DNA from: Cacajao melanocephalus
Lineage: Eukaryota > Chordata > Mammalia > Primates > Pitheciidae
NCBI GenBank assembly: GCA_963573385.1
Contig: CAUYLG010065699.1
Coordinates: 1 to 64,000, forward strand
Length of the DNA: 64,000 bases
Reading direction: 5' to 3'
Part shown: positions 12,486 through 22,499 of the stretch, piece after piece
How positions within the stretch are numbered: the stretch's first letter is position 1
Layout of the letters: every line of letters begins with the position of its first letter
Translations under genes and position numbers: made by a program
The notes under the pieces: model-generated
What the model saw: the letters and a program-made list of their open reading frames with translations, nothing else
Database searches by the model: none
Told to the model about the DNA's origin: nothing

Positions 12486-12839
12486 TGTGGTAGGCAGAAT
12501 AAAAATGCACATGTCCTAATCCTTGGAACTTGTGAATCTGCAAACTTTCTTGCCAAAAGGGAGTTTGTGGATGTGATAGTTAAGGTTCCTGAGATGAGAA
12601 GTTTATCCTGGATTAGTAAGGTGGCCCAGTGTCATCACAAGGGTCCTTATAAGAAAGAGGCAGGAGGGTCAGAGTCACAGAGAGATTTGAAGATGCTATT
12701 GATATTGCAGAAGAATGATCAACAGCATCTTCAAATATGATCTGGAAGAAGGAAAGCATGAACCAGGGAATGCCAGCAGCCTATAGACATTGGAAGTGAC
12801 AAGGAAACAGATTCTTCCCTACACTTTGCAGAAAGAAAT
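12486..12839 (+). mobile_element. MLT1 LTR, 5' part (split by THE1)
   Basis: Old MLT1 starting near 'ggtaggcagaataa' and reaching 'acagattcttccct' before it is interrupted. Continues at 13197. A 13-base perfect inverted repeat (12685-12697 and 12724-12736) sits inside it and replaces the usual consensus. The 128-codon ORF here is repeat-derived. Confidence 0.8.
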
Positions 12840-12844
12840 ACTAC

Positions 12845-13191
12845 TGTATTAGTCTGTTTTCACACTGATGGTAAAGACATATACCAGGCTGGGTAATTTA
12901 TAAAGAAAAAGAGGTTTAATGGATTCACAGTTCAAGGTGGCTGGGGAGGCCTCACAATTACGGCAGAAGGAACATCTCACATAGCAGCAGGCATGAGAGA
13001 GTTTGTGCAGGGAAACTCCCCTTTATAAAACCATCAAATCTCATGAGACTTATTCACTATCATGAGAACAGCATGGGAAAGACCTGCTCGTATGATTCAA
13101 TTACCTCCCACTGGGTCGTCCCACAACATGAGAATTGTGAGAGCTGCAGTTCAAGAAGAAATTTGGGTGGGGACACAGTAAAATCATATCA
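12845..13191 (-). mobile_element. THE1-type solo LTR inserted in MLT1
   Basis: Antisense THE1 from 'tgtattagtctgttttcaca' to 'aaaatcatatca'. Flanks 'actac' (12840-12844) and 'actgc' (13192-13196) fit a five-base target duplication with one mutation. Splits the older MLT1 cleanly. Confidence 0.9.
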
Positions 13192-13196
13192 ACTGC

Positions 13197-13326
13197 CCTG
13201 CCAACACCTTGATGTTAACCCAAGTAGGACTTTTCATCTCCAAAACAATAAGATAGTACGTATGGTTGTGTAAAGCCCCTAAGTTTGTGGTACTTGGTTA
13301 CTGCAGCCACAGGAAAAAAATACAGG
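13197..13326 (+). mobile_element. MLT1 LTR, 3' part (split by THE1)
   Basis: Resumes with 'caacaccttgatgttaaccc' and ends with the MLT1 blocks 'cctaagtttgtggtacttgg' and 'tactgcagccacagg'. It lines up with the 5' part at 12486-12839. Confidence 0.8.
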
Positions 13327-13544
13327 ACAGATGAGGAGAGAGAGAGCAGTTTGACTCCCAGGTTATAGAGAACAACTACATGAATGGTGGATCTCTCACT
13401 TAATCCTTCCACAGAGGAGCAGTTCTGAGAATAAAGACACATTCTCTTTTGCACACATTGCATCTGTAACCACGCCAGAGCAATCTGGTTCAACTTTTAT
13501 GTAACAAAGTTGTGAGTTGTTTTTCAGTTGTAATGGATCCCCAG

Positions 13545-13934
13545 TTTAAGGTCACCTAACCTGAGCATTCCCAGATGAACCAAGGTGAAACCTAAGCCCT
13601 TGGAACAAGGAATGCGGACTGAACGAAGAAGCAGACACTGTATGGCAGGATCCAGGATCCAATCAGATTGAGCTCTAGTGACACCTCATGGCAGAATACA
13701 GTCAGATGATGCCTCCCAGCATCACCTCATTGTAAGATCCAATCAGATCATGCCTCATTATTCCATGCTTATAAAACCCAACCTATCTCCGAATCCAGGA
13801 GAAACGCTTGAGCATTTCCCTGTCTCCTTTCCTTTCCAGTTGATTTGCAATAAAACTTTCCTTTTCTCAAAAGCCAGTTTCATGAAATTCGCTTCTTTTT
13901 GCATCAGACAAGAGCCCCTTGATTGTTCAGTAAC
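13545..13934 (+). mobile_element. ERV-type solo LTR, subfamily not assigned
   Basis: TATA-like 'cttataaaaccc' near 13770, followed about 80 bases on by a polyadenylation signal 'caataaaact' and a terminal 'cagtaaca'. These are LTR U3-R-U5 hallmarks. No viral coding sequence nearby. The overlapping 133-codon ORF is not viral. Confidence 0.65.
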
Positions 13935-15317
13935 ACATTTGAGATGGAAAATGATGGTAAACAATTGGCTAGAAATCCAGAGTTCTGAGGCCAAGTCTGC
14001 CCTGAGGATAGAGAAGAGCTGGTGTTCAAGCTGTTTGACAATGGGTCTGGATGAATCTGTGACTGCCTTCTGGCCTTAGAAAAACAAAATAGTCATATCC
14101 GTGCAAGGCTATTGATCAACTGGGTGTGCAAGTCCTTCACACAACAGCCAATATGCACACCATCCTTATAGATGGTGCAGATGAACACATAGCCAATGAG
14201 AACATCTTGCAGAACATCAATGTTTAGTGCACCAACTATGAACCACACACTATATTTTTTTACTTCAGATCTTACGACATTTTCCTCTGGTTCCTTCAAA
14301 TATTTTAATCTATCGGTGTTTCTTTCTCCTTTTGCAACATGTTTCCTGGTTTTCTATAATCATTGCCACGTCCTTTGCATCTTAAAATAAACTCCCTCTT
14401 ATTTTGAGAGTATGGCTTCCATCCGCCACATTAGTGAGAGTCATTGCAGAGGTGACAGGGAAGGACAGAATTCAAACAGCATTTGGTGTAGGAGAAAATA
14501 AGCCAGAGCTATGATAAGGAGATTGTAGAGGAGGAAAAATGCATTCCTGGGCACCAGTCTATGGAGATGCAGCAAAATTACAAAGGGAGGTATTTTCTTT
14601 GATTTTATTTTCCTATGAGTTGCTGATTTTAGGTTTGTTGAGCAATGAATCCAAGTTTGGTGATACATGTATTCACTTCCAAGCAAAATCTAGCAGAGGG
14701 GTTCTGGGTGGGGCAGTAGGGGCAAGTGGTCATGTTTATTTATTCCTAACACCATTTATGCACATGACACTACTTTGAATAAATTCAGCCTCCTTTATAC
14801 CTGGGGCAACCACTACCTCTCCAGTTGGCCCCAGTTGCCAGAAAGCACTATTGTATAACATCCAGCTCAATCTGATAGTAAACATTACTTGCCCCAGCCT
14901 TGTACATCCGTGAGTTTATAGACCTTAAAATAAAAGACATTCTGTGGGTTCTAAGGTTATCTACATTTCCTCATCCTAAGAAAACGAGAAAAGAGGCAAA
15001 GAAGAAAGAGGAGGAGGTAGAAGAAAAGAAGGAGAAGGACTAGTGGGAGTCTTGGTTGTAACACTTAGCTTCTGTGGCTAAGAAAGTTCAATTCCAGCCT
15101 GGAACCTCTTTGGCATGTTGAATGATATTCTACTTCTTTGAGTTCATGTTTGCACTGGACTATCTTATTGTTTTAGGATGTGTATAGCTGAGCCTAAATT
15201 CTTATTCCATTCCTTGAGTACTAAGGTTTCATGAAGCAATTTGAACACAAAAGTTCACTACCATATTGTTTGTATTATTGCTGTAACCTGAGCATTGTTG
15301 AGTTTTCCCTCTTTCTA
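13935..15317. other. unassigned DNA with a purine-rich patch
   Basis: No gene recognised. A purine-rich stretch lies at 14983-15040. Several small ORFs (14093-14299 -, 14441-14686 -, 14539-14778 +) show no family resemblance. Confidence 0.5.
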
Positions 15318-15548
15318 AGGCAGGCGTTCATAAATGATGGTGCTAGTCTAACCCAGCCTGCTTCTGTTTTTGTAAATGATATTTTATGGACACGAAGTCA
15401 TGACCATTTGTTTACACATTGCCTTTGGCTGTTTTCATGCTGTAGAAGTAGATTTGAGAAATTGTGGAGACCCTATGGCCCCAGGAGCCTAAAATATACA
15501 TCCTCTGGCCCTTCACCAAAAACATTTGTCAATTCCTGCTGTAGAGGA
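15318..15548. mobile_element. hAT-Charlie non-autonomous element
   Basis: Recognisable blocks: 'tgtttttgtaaatgatattt', 'acacattgcctttggctg', 'gagaccctatggcccc', 'gcctaaaatatacatcctc', 'tggcccttcaccaaaaac'. Same family as the host element at 21260-21960, in the opposite orientation. The 134-codon ORF over it is repeat-derived. Confidence 0.75.
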
Positions 15549-15716
15549 TCAATAGTCTTGTGGAGCAAAGTGTGTAGCAAAACAGATTCCTCATCTGTGA
15601 TATGCTTTAAATGTTGCTGTTTAATATTTTCATGACTAATATGATATTGACTAAGTAAGGAAATAATTGAGAGAAAATCACAAGCCATTCATGGGTACTA
15701 AAAAAAAGATTTAAAA

Positions 15717-16244
15717 GGGAGACAGGAAGGAAGGAGGAGAAAGAAAGGAAGAAGAAGGAAGAAAGGAAGGGGGAGGGAGGGAAGAAAAAAGGAGAAAAGG
15801 AAAGAAGGAGGAAGGGAGGGTGGGAGGGAGGAAAGAATGGAAGGAAGGAGGCAGGGAAGAAAGAAAGAGGGGAAGGAAGGAAGAAAGGGGAAGGGAGGAA
15901 GGAAGGAAGCAAGCAAGGAAGGAAGGAAAGAAGGGAGGGAGGTAGGGAAAGGAAGGCAGAGACGAAGGGGGGGAGGGAGGGAAGGGAGGGAAAGGAGGAA
16001 AGAGGGGAGGAAAGAAGAAAGAAAAGAAGGAAGGAGAAAGGAAAGGAAGATGGAGGAAGGGAAGGAAGGAGAGAGAGAGAGAAGGCTTGAGAGAGAGAAG
16101 GAAGGAAGAAAAGATGGAGGGAAAGAAGGATGGAGAGAGAGAAGGAAGGAGGGAGGGAAGGAAGGAGGGAAGGAAGGAAGAGAGGGAGGGAGGGAAGGAG
16201 GGAGAGAGGCAGGGAGAAAGGGAGGGAGGGAGGGAGGAAGGAAG
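15717..16244. repeat. 528-base polypurine tract, (GGAA)n/(GGGA)n
   Basis: About 97% purine on the plus strand with only scattered pyrimidines. Units drift between GGAA, GAAA and GGGA. The 287-, 202- and 186-codon minus-strand ORFs are Ser/Leu/Pro/Phe low-complexity artefacts of this tract. Mirror symmetry makes triplex (H-DNA) formation plausible. Confidence 0.97.
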
Positions 16245-16602
16245 ATGCCATATGAAGACCAGTGAGACCATGTGGAAGGAATAAGTTCTGCCCTAAAGAT
16301 GAACAATGAAATACACCAGAAAAAGTGTTCACTTCCATAACGTGAATCTCTTTCCTACATATAAAATGTCTGTCTGGACCACTAGATGTAAAAAAGAAAA
16401 AAAAAACTTCTACTATATTCACATACAGAGTTTCTTTCAGTGTTCTGACTCTAATTTCGTTCTCCAACATTGTTTCTCTGTGATGTGAGACTGTTTAAGT
16501 TTAACATCTGCAGTACTTGGAAACGACAATTGTTTCAACCATATCTAATAACACCTTTAGAATTGAAGAAGAATTATATTGTTTGAATATGCTAATATAT
16601 AT

Positions 16603-16974
16603 TAATATGGTTAGGCTTTGTGTCCCCACCCAAATCTCATCTTGAACTGTAATCCCCATAATCCTCATGTGTCAAAGGAGAGACCAGGTGGAGTTAATTA
16701 CATCATGGGGGCAGATTTCCCCATGTTGTTCTCAGGATAGTGAGTGAGTTCTCATGAGATCTGATGGTTTTATAAGGGGCTCTTCCCCCTTCACTCAGAA
16801 TTTCTCCTTCCTGTCACCCTGTAAAGAAGGTGCCTTGCTTTCCCTTTGCCTTCCATCATCATTGTAAGTTTCCAGAGGCCTCATGCTAAACTGTGAGTCC
16901 ATCAGACCTCTTTCCTTTAAGTCTTACCCAGTCTCAGGCAGTTCTTTGTAGCAGTATGAAAATGAACTAACATA
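16603..16974 (+). mobile_element. MST-type solo LTR
   Basis: Blocks 'gtgtccccacccaaatctca', 'aggagagaccaggtgga', 'gagatctgatggttttataa', 'tgtaaagaaggtgcc', 'tacccagtctcaggcagtt'. Belongs to a different subtype from the neighbour 40 bases downstream, so the two are independent insertions. Confidence 0.9.
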
Positions 16975-17013
16975 TTCAGATAGAATTTGGTTGTTAGTTC
17001 TTTGTATGTACAG

Positions 17014-17384
17014 TGATGTTGTTTGGCTCTGTGTCCCCATCTAAATTTCATGTTGAGTTTTAATCCCCAGTGTTGGGGGAGGGGCCTGCTAGGAGGCGAT
17101 TAAATCATGGGGGTGGATTTCTCCCTTGCTGTTCTGAGTTTCACGAGATCCGGTTGTTTGAAAGTGTGTCGCACCTCCTCCTTCACTCTATCTCTCTTTT
17201 GCAGGCCATGTGAAGATGCACCTGCCTCCTCTTTGCCTTCTGCCATAATTGTAAGTTTCCCGAGGCCTCCCCAGAAGCAGAAGTCTGTACAACCTGCAGA
17301 ACCATGAGCACAATTAAACCTCTTTCCTTATAAATTACCCAGTCTCAGGTATTTTTTCATAGCAGGGCAAGAAAAGACTAATAT
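17014..17384 (+). mobile_element. MST-type solo LTR
   Basis: MSTB-like: 'cagtgttgggggaggggcc', 'gatccggttgtttgaaagtg', 'ccataattgtaagtttccc', 'aaattacccagtctcagg'. Short deletions relative to consensus. Same strand as the LTR just upstream. Confidence 0.9.
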
Positions 17385-18334
17385 ATAGAGCATCAATTTT
17401 AACATGATTTGACTCCCTTTGAAATTTGATAACATATGTTTACACAACCCACTCCAGCTCTTCTCTGAGAATGACCTACTGGCCTTCATACCTATATTTC
17501 TGGGACATGCACACCATGAAAGCACTTGCGTATCTATGCTAGGTCAGACCTATACATTTCAGTGATTTAATATTGCCTCTAATAAGTTAAGATGCAGTGA
17601 CTACCTTTCCACAGTGGTTTCACGTTGCTGTCCAAGTTTCAGTGTAGGCTATGTCAACGCCAAGAGGTGAATAATGTTCAGAGGACTTTGCTAGATATCT
17701 TTCTTTTTTCTTTTTCATTCTTTCACCTTCTGCTCTACATATGATAATACCCTTCAATAATGCAAAATGGTACAATAGCTGTTCTTCAGCAGTGATTCTG
17801 CCAGACCTTAACAACAATAATCTTTAGTACCAAATTCAAGAAGAATTACACTTTCAACGTTTTATAAGGTCATGGAGTTAATACTTATATCCATTTTTCT
17901 TCATTTGTCATCAACATCCTAACTGTTGTATATTACCAGACCATCAAAATCTGTCCTATTAAAATGCATATTAGAAAATGTAATATTCAAAGTATAATGG
18001 AGTAATTTTTTTCTATTTCTAGAAGATGTAAAATAGGAATTAGTTATTCAATGCTGATATAAGAAAACAAACTCACTTACTCTACGAAAATAAGCGAGTG
18101 ATCATAGACAAACATACATGGGGCCTGAGGTTGGAGTATGGGTTGAAAAGAAGACAACAGTGTGAAGTATAATACAAGGTTAGAGCCAGCAGACTATGAG
18201 TAATTTAGATCAGGAACTACATGTACTTTTTCATCAAGGCTGCCTTAGGCAGAGATAACTGTCCACATGGTCCCTGATGTCTACAAACTTCCCTGTTTTC
18301 TATTGTTCTTGTTACAAAATTAATTTTTTTAATG
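17385..18334. other. unassigned DNA
   Basis: No repeat or gene recognised; no ORF of interest. Confidence 0.5.
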
Positions 18335-18790
18335 AAGAAAATACAAACATTACTGAAAGACTTAGAAGATGACAAACATAAATGAAGTCATATGGCATGA
18401 CTTTGGATGAGACTTTTCAATATTATTAACGTTAGATATTCAGAGTTAACCTATCAGGTTTGACACAACACTAATGAAAACCACAATGGAATTTTGGTCT
18501 GTACTTTAGATTAAAAAGTGACTTTTCTGATCATCTGGAAGAACAAACATACTAGCACAGTCAAGGCCATTCGAGAAAAAGGATCAATAGAGGAAGGGAG
18601 AGGAAGATTTGAATTATCTTGTTATAAATTTCAAATTATTAAAATCATGTTATAATAACTGTATGGTGACTGATTATGCAAAAATGAAGTAGACAAAAGA
18701 AAAAACAAATGAAAAAGCAAAAAAGCAACAGCATATTGGATTTCCTTGTAATGCAAAGTCATAAGCATTTGGAATAATTCTTCAGGAAAA
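18335..18790 (+). mobile_element. L1 ORF2 remnant (L1M class)
   Basis: Diverged sense L1 ORF2 around 'gacttagaagatgac', 'cacaacactaatgaaaacc', 'catctggaagaacaaaca' and 'ctgtatggtgactgatta'. The frame is lost; no reverse transcriptase activity could be encoded. Confidence 0.65.
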
Positions 18791-18975
18791 AAGAATCATT
18801 TCTTATCTAATTGAACCTCAGGATTAAATATAGTTGTTAGGAGTCCCTCTTCCAGTTCTAGTAAGAATATCACTCTCATCCTAATAAACAAAAGAATAGA
18901 CGTTTGTTAAAAAGTTTTTTTTAGTTAAATAATCACAGTTTTTTAAACATTTGTGGTTATTTAGGTTTGTTTTTG

Positions 18976-19272
18976 GTTTGTTTTGTTTTGAGACTGTCTT
19001 GCTCTGTTGCCCATGCTAGAGTGCAGTGGTACAATCATAGCTCACTACAGATCTGAACTCCCAGGCTTAAGGGATTCTCCAACTCAACCTCCAGAGTAGC
19101 TGGGACTACAGGCACGTGCCACCATGCCCAGGTAATTAAAAAAAATATTTTTATATACACAGGGTCTCGCTATGTTGCCCAGGCTTGTCTTGAAGTACTT
19201 GCCTCAAGCAGTCTTCCTGCCTTGGCCTCCCAAAGTGCTGGATTTCAGGTGTGAGCCACTGCCCCTAGCTAA
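18976..19272 (-). mobile_element. Alu (AluJ-like)
   Basis: Full-length antisense dimer: 'ttttgagactgtcttgctct', 'gtagctgggactacaggca', 'ccaaagtgctggatttcagg', ending at 'cactgcccctagct'. Divergence suggests an old Alu. Confidence 0.95.
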
Positions 19273-19919
19273 AAAATTTAATTAAAGCTCAGGAAACAAT
19301 GAAACACCTATAAACTCAGTGCCAAAAAGTAGCAGCTCTATATAAGAAAGAAAACACCCCTGACTACTTTCATCCTGTTGGAGTTGGAAAGGCAGAGGAA
19401 GCTGCTAATGTGGGAAAGGAGACACAAGCTAAACTTTTTATAAAATGTAGTGACCACAGGCAGGGGGGCATATCAGATTAGACAACTGAGGAGTCCCAGT
19501 CTCTGAATATATCTTTATCCACCTGCCAACTGCTTCCCAAAGATCTCTATAGAGGGTAGAGTGACAGTATGTCAAATGTGGTGGAGACACGAGGAAAGAG
19601 CTGGGAGACATAGCTCTGCAGGCACGTGGAATCTACCCCAAGTTCAAGGCAGCCTCTCTCAGAAGGTACAGATCAGGGAAGGTGACCTGAATGAAATCCT
19701 GCACGGACATCCCTGACCTTTACATAGTATAGCCCTCCAAAGACTGAAGGCAGTGTCACAAGGTAGAGAACAGTTCTCTTGAGGTACAGAAAGCTGGGCA
19801 TGAGAGACAGAGCAAATAGACACACCAGCACTATCCAAAAAATAGCATCAAAACATTCCATTAAAATTCCAGAAATAAACAATTCCCAAGTTTAAAATTA
19901 CATGTTGTTCTAAGTAGTA
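19273..19919. other. unassigned DNA
   Basis: No family assigned. Some L1-like texture at 19318-19380, too weak to call. Confidence 0.4.
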
Positions 19920-20252
19920 GGTATTAATCTGTTTTCACATTACTGTAAATATACTATCTGAGACTGGGTAATTTATAAAGAAAAGAGGTTTAATTGACTC
20001 ACAGTTCCACATGGCTTGGGAGGCCTCAGGAAACTTACAATCATGGCAGAAGGCAAAGCAGGCACATCTTACATGGTGGCAGGAGAGACAGCATGCAAGC
20101 CAGGAAATGCCAGATGATTATAAAACCATCAGATCTCGTGAGAACTCACTCACTATCACAAGAGCTGCATGGGGAAACCACCCCCATGATCCAATCACTC
20201 CCTACCAGGTCTCTCCCTAAACACCTGCAGATTTTGAAGCCTAACCATATCA
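19920..20252 (-). mobile_element. THE1/MST-type solo LTR
   Basis: Antisense blocks 'actgggtaatttataaagaa', 'aggcctcaggaaacttac', 'accatcagatctcgtgagaa', terminal 'aaccatatca'. Flanks 'tagta' and 'tagca' resemble a five-base target duplication. Confidence 0.9.
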
Positions 20253-20755
20253 TAGCATGATGAAATCTCCCACCATCCCTCTCTGTCCTGCCTGGAACAA
20301 GAATTATCTTTCTTTTCAGCGTATCTATGCTGTAGACATTTAGGAGCCATCTCAGTTATCAGATTCACTCTTCTGGTATGGCAGTACTTGTAGTCAAATA
20401 ACCCTTATTTTCCTTAATAATGGCCCCAAAGCACAAAAGTGGACATGCCGGCATAATGTTATAATTGTTCTACTTTTTTATCAGTTCTTGTTAATAATTT
20501 CTCATTGTGCCTAATTTATAAATCAAACTTTGTCATAGGTATGTAGGTATAGAAAAAAATATAGTATTAGCATCTATAGGGTTCAGTATTATGTACAGTT
20601 TCAGGCATCCACTAGGGGCCTTGGAACATATACCCTGTGGTAAAGGGGAACAAATTGAATGTATAGTTTTTTTAAATTGACTAGGATATGTTAAAGATAA
20701 ATATTTAATTATCTAGTCATGCTTTTTAACAGAACTTTCTGATATGATGAAAGTT
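20253..20755. other. unassigned AT-rich DNA
   Basis: No repeat or gene recognised. Confidence 0.5.
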
Positions 20756-21085
20756 GGGTAAGTCTGTTGGAAATGCTAAAATAAAATACCAGAGACTAGG
20801 TAGCTTATAAACAACACTAACATATTTCTCATAGTCTGGGTGGCTGGAAGTCCAAAATTGAGACACCAGCAGATTCAATGCCTGATTAGGACCTGCTTCC
20901 TGCTTCATACATGGCAACTTCTTGCTCTGTTCTCTCCGGGGTCCTTTTTATGAGAGCTCAAATCCCATTCACAAGGCCCCACTCTCTGACCTTATCACCT
21001 CCCAAAGGTCCCACTTTCTAATACCATCACTTTGGGAATTAGGTTTCAACACAGGAATTTGATGAGAGAAAATAAATATTTAATC
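20756..21085 (-). mobile_element. MLT1A0-like LTR
   Basis: Antisense: 'aataccagagactaggtag', 'cagattcaatgcctgatta', 'cacctcccaaaggtcccac', 'ttaggtttcaacacagg'. Partial loss in the middle; no internal sequence. Confidence 0.75.
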
Positions 21086-21098
21086 TATTGCAGAAGGA

Positions 21099-21255
21099 TT
21101 CTGCATCATTCAATATGGTAGCCATCAGCCACCTTGGCTAGTGAGCACTTGAAATATGGCTGGTGTGATTGAGGGGCTAATTTTTAAAATTGCATTTAAT
21201 TCTACTTTCTTTCAATATCCATATATGATTAACAAGTACCATATTGGAGAGTACA
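21099..21255. mobile_element. short hAT-type element with inverted ends
   Basis: Starts 'attcaatatggtagccatc' and ends 'agtaccatattggagagtac', giving matching inverted ends (caatatggta / taccatattg). The interior 'gagcacttgaaatatggct' is typical of a hAT-Charlie MITE (MER58/MER3-like). Name uncertain. Confidence 0.65.
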
Positions 21256-21259
21256 GCCC

Positions 21260-21960
21260 CAGGGTAGAGGTGGGCAACTTTTCCTGTTAAAGACCAAGTA
21301 GTATATAGTCATAGGAAGGGTCCTCAACCCCTGGGCCAAGGACCAGTACCGTGGCCACACTGCAAGAGGTGAGCAGTGGGTGAGTGAGCAGACCTTCATC
21401 TACATTTACAGTCACTCCCCATTGCTGGCATTACCACTTGAACTCTGTCTTCTGTCAGATCAGCAGCGGCATTAGATTCTCATAGGACCACGAACCCTAT
21501 TGTGAACTGCACATGTGAGGGATTTAGGCTGTGCACTCCTTATGAGAATCTAATGCCTGATGATGTGTCACTGTCTCCCATCACCCCTAGATGGGACTGT
21601 CTAGTTGCAGGGTTCCCACCGGTTCTACATTATAGTGAGTTGTATAATCATTTCATTATATATTACAATGGAATAATTATAGAAATAAAGTGCATAATAA
21701 ATGTTACATACTTGAATCTTGCCTAAATCATCCACCCCAGCCTGGTCCATTGAAAAATTGTCTTCCATGAAACAGATCCCTAGTGCCAAAAAGGTTACGG
21801 ACTGCTGTTTTACAGTTTTGGGTTTGTAGACTGAGAGGCAATATCAAGGATATCATGTTGGTACATATATAACTATTTAAGATGTAACCGATTTACAAAT
21901 GTAGCAATCTATCTTAGCTAGTAGACCGTATAAAACCAGGTGGTGGGGTAGAGCTTTGCT
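21260..21960. mobile_element. hAT-Charlie host element split by MER1
   Basis: Left part 'ggtgggcaacttttcctgtt' with 'aagaccaagtagta', then MER1, then the right part with 'gggtttgtagactgagagg' and 'aaccaggtggtgggg'. Same family as 15318-15548. The MER1 insertion is therefore younger. Confidence 0.65.
21315..21807 (-). mobile_element. MER1-type hAT-Charlie element
   Basis: Antisense MER1: 'cctcaacccctgggcc', 'cggcattagattctcatag', 'gagaatctaatgcctgatga', 'tgggactgtctagttgcagg', 'tgaaaaattgtcttcc', ending 'ttacggactgctg'. Nearly full length (about 490 bases). The 74-codon ORF inside is not a transposase. Confidence 0.92.
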
Positions 21961-21977
21961 ATAGAATAATCAATAAT

Positions 21978-22105
21978 ATGTGTACGTGTGTATGCATGTA
22001 TATGTACATATACATGTATAGATATATATGTATGTGTAATATATGCATGCATGGACATGCATATATATGTATGTGTACATACATACATACATACATGTGT
22101 CCATA
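21978..22105. repeat. (TGTA/CATA)n alternating purine-pyrimidine tract
   Basis: About 128 bases of TG/TA/CA-rich sequence, including a perfect 22-base palindrome at 21995-22016 and five CATA units near the end. Confidence 0.9.
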
Positions 22106-22142
22106 TGTTTGTTTAGTAGAGTAGATAAAATCACATATTGAG

Positions 22143-22490
22143 TTTATTAGTCTGTTCTCATCCTGCTAATAAAGACATAACCAAGACTGTGTGATTTATA
22201 AAGGAAGCAGGTTTAGTGAATTCACAGTTCCCCGTGGCTGGGGAGGCCTCATAATCATAGTGAAAGGCAAATGAGGAGAAAAGTTACATCTTACATAGTA
22301 GCAGGCAAGAAAGCTTGTACAGGAGAACTCCATTTATAAAACCATCAGATCTTGTGAGACTTATTCACTGCCACAAGAAAAGTATGGGAGAAACTGCTCC
22401 CATGATTCAATTATCCCCACTGGCCCCACCCTTGACACATGGGGATTATTACAATTCAAGGTGAGATTTGGATGGGGACACAGTCGAATC
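22143..22490 (-). mobile_element. THE1-type solo LTR
   Basis: Antisense blocks 'attagtctgttctcatcctg', 'ggctggggaggcctcataat', 'accatcagatcttgtgagac', 'gatttggatggggacacag'. Ends near 'cactatg'. Confidence 0.9.
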
Positions 22491-22499
22491 ACTATGAAA

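Noticed and set aside
12845..13191. PRDM9 hotspot 13-mer in THE1 copies
   Set aside because: In the THE1 copies I read, the relevant position carries the cold 'cctcccacaac'-type sequence or variants, not the exact motif; the nearest is a partial match around 20205 in the copy at 19920. A full motif scan of the window was not possible.
13678..14079. 133-codon ORF in the ERV LTR as a possible viral gene remnant
   Set aside because: It overlaps LTR promoter and polyadenylation features and has no gag, pol or env resemblance.
14093..14299. 68-codon minus-strand ORF considered as a processed pseudogene
   Set aside because: No match to a protein family I know, no poly-A tail or target duplication visible.
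15607..16470. 287-, 202- and 186-codon overlapping minus-strand ORFs rich in Ser, Leu, Pro and Phe
   Set aside because: All arise from the polypurine tract, where stop codons are rare in several frames; three frames are open at once and composition simply mirrors TTCC/TCCC repeats.
16603..17384. Pair of same-strand MST LTRs as flanks of one element
   Set aside because: They belong to different MST subtypes with only 40 bases between them and no MaLR internal sequence.
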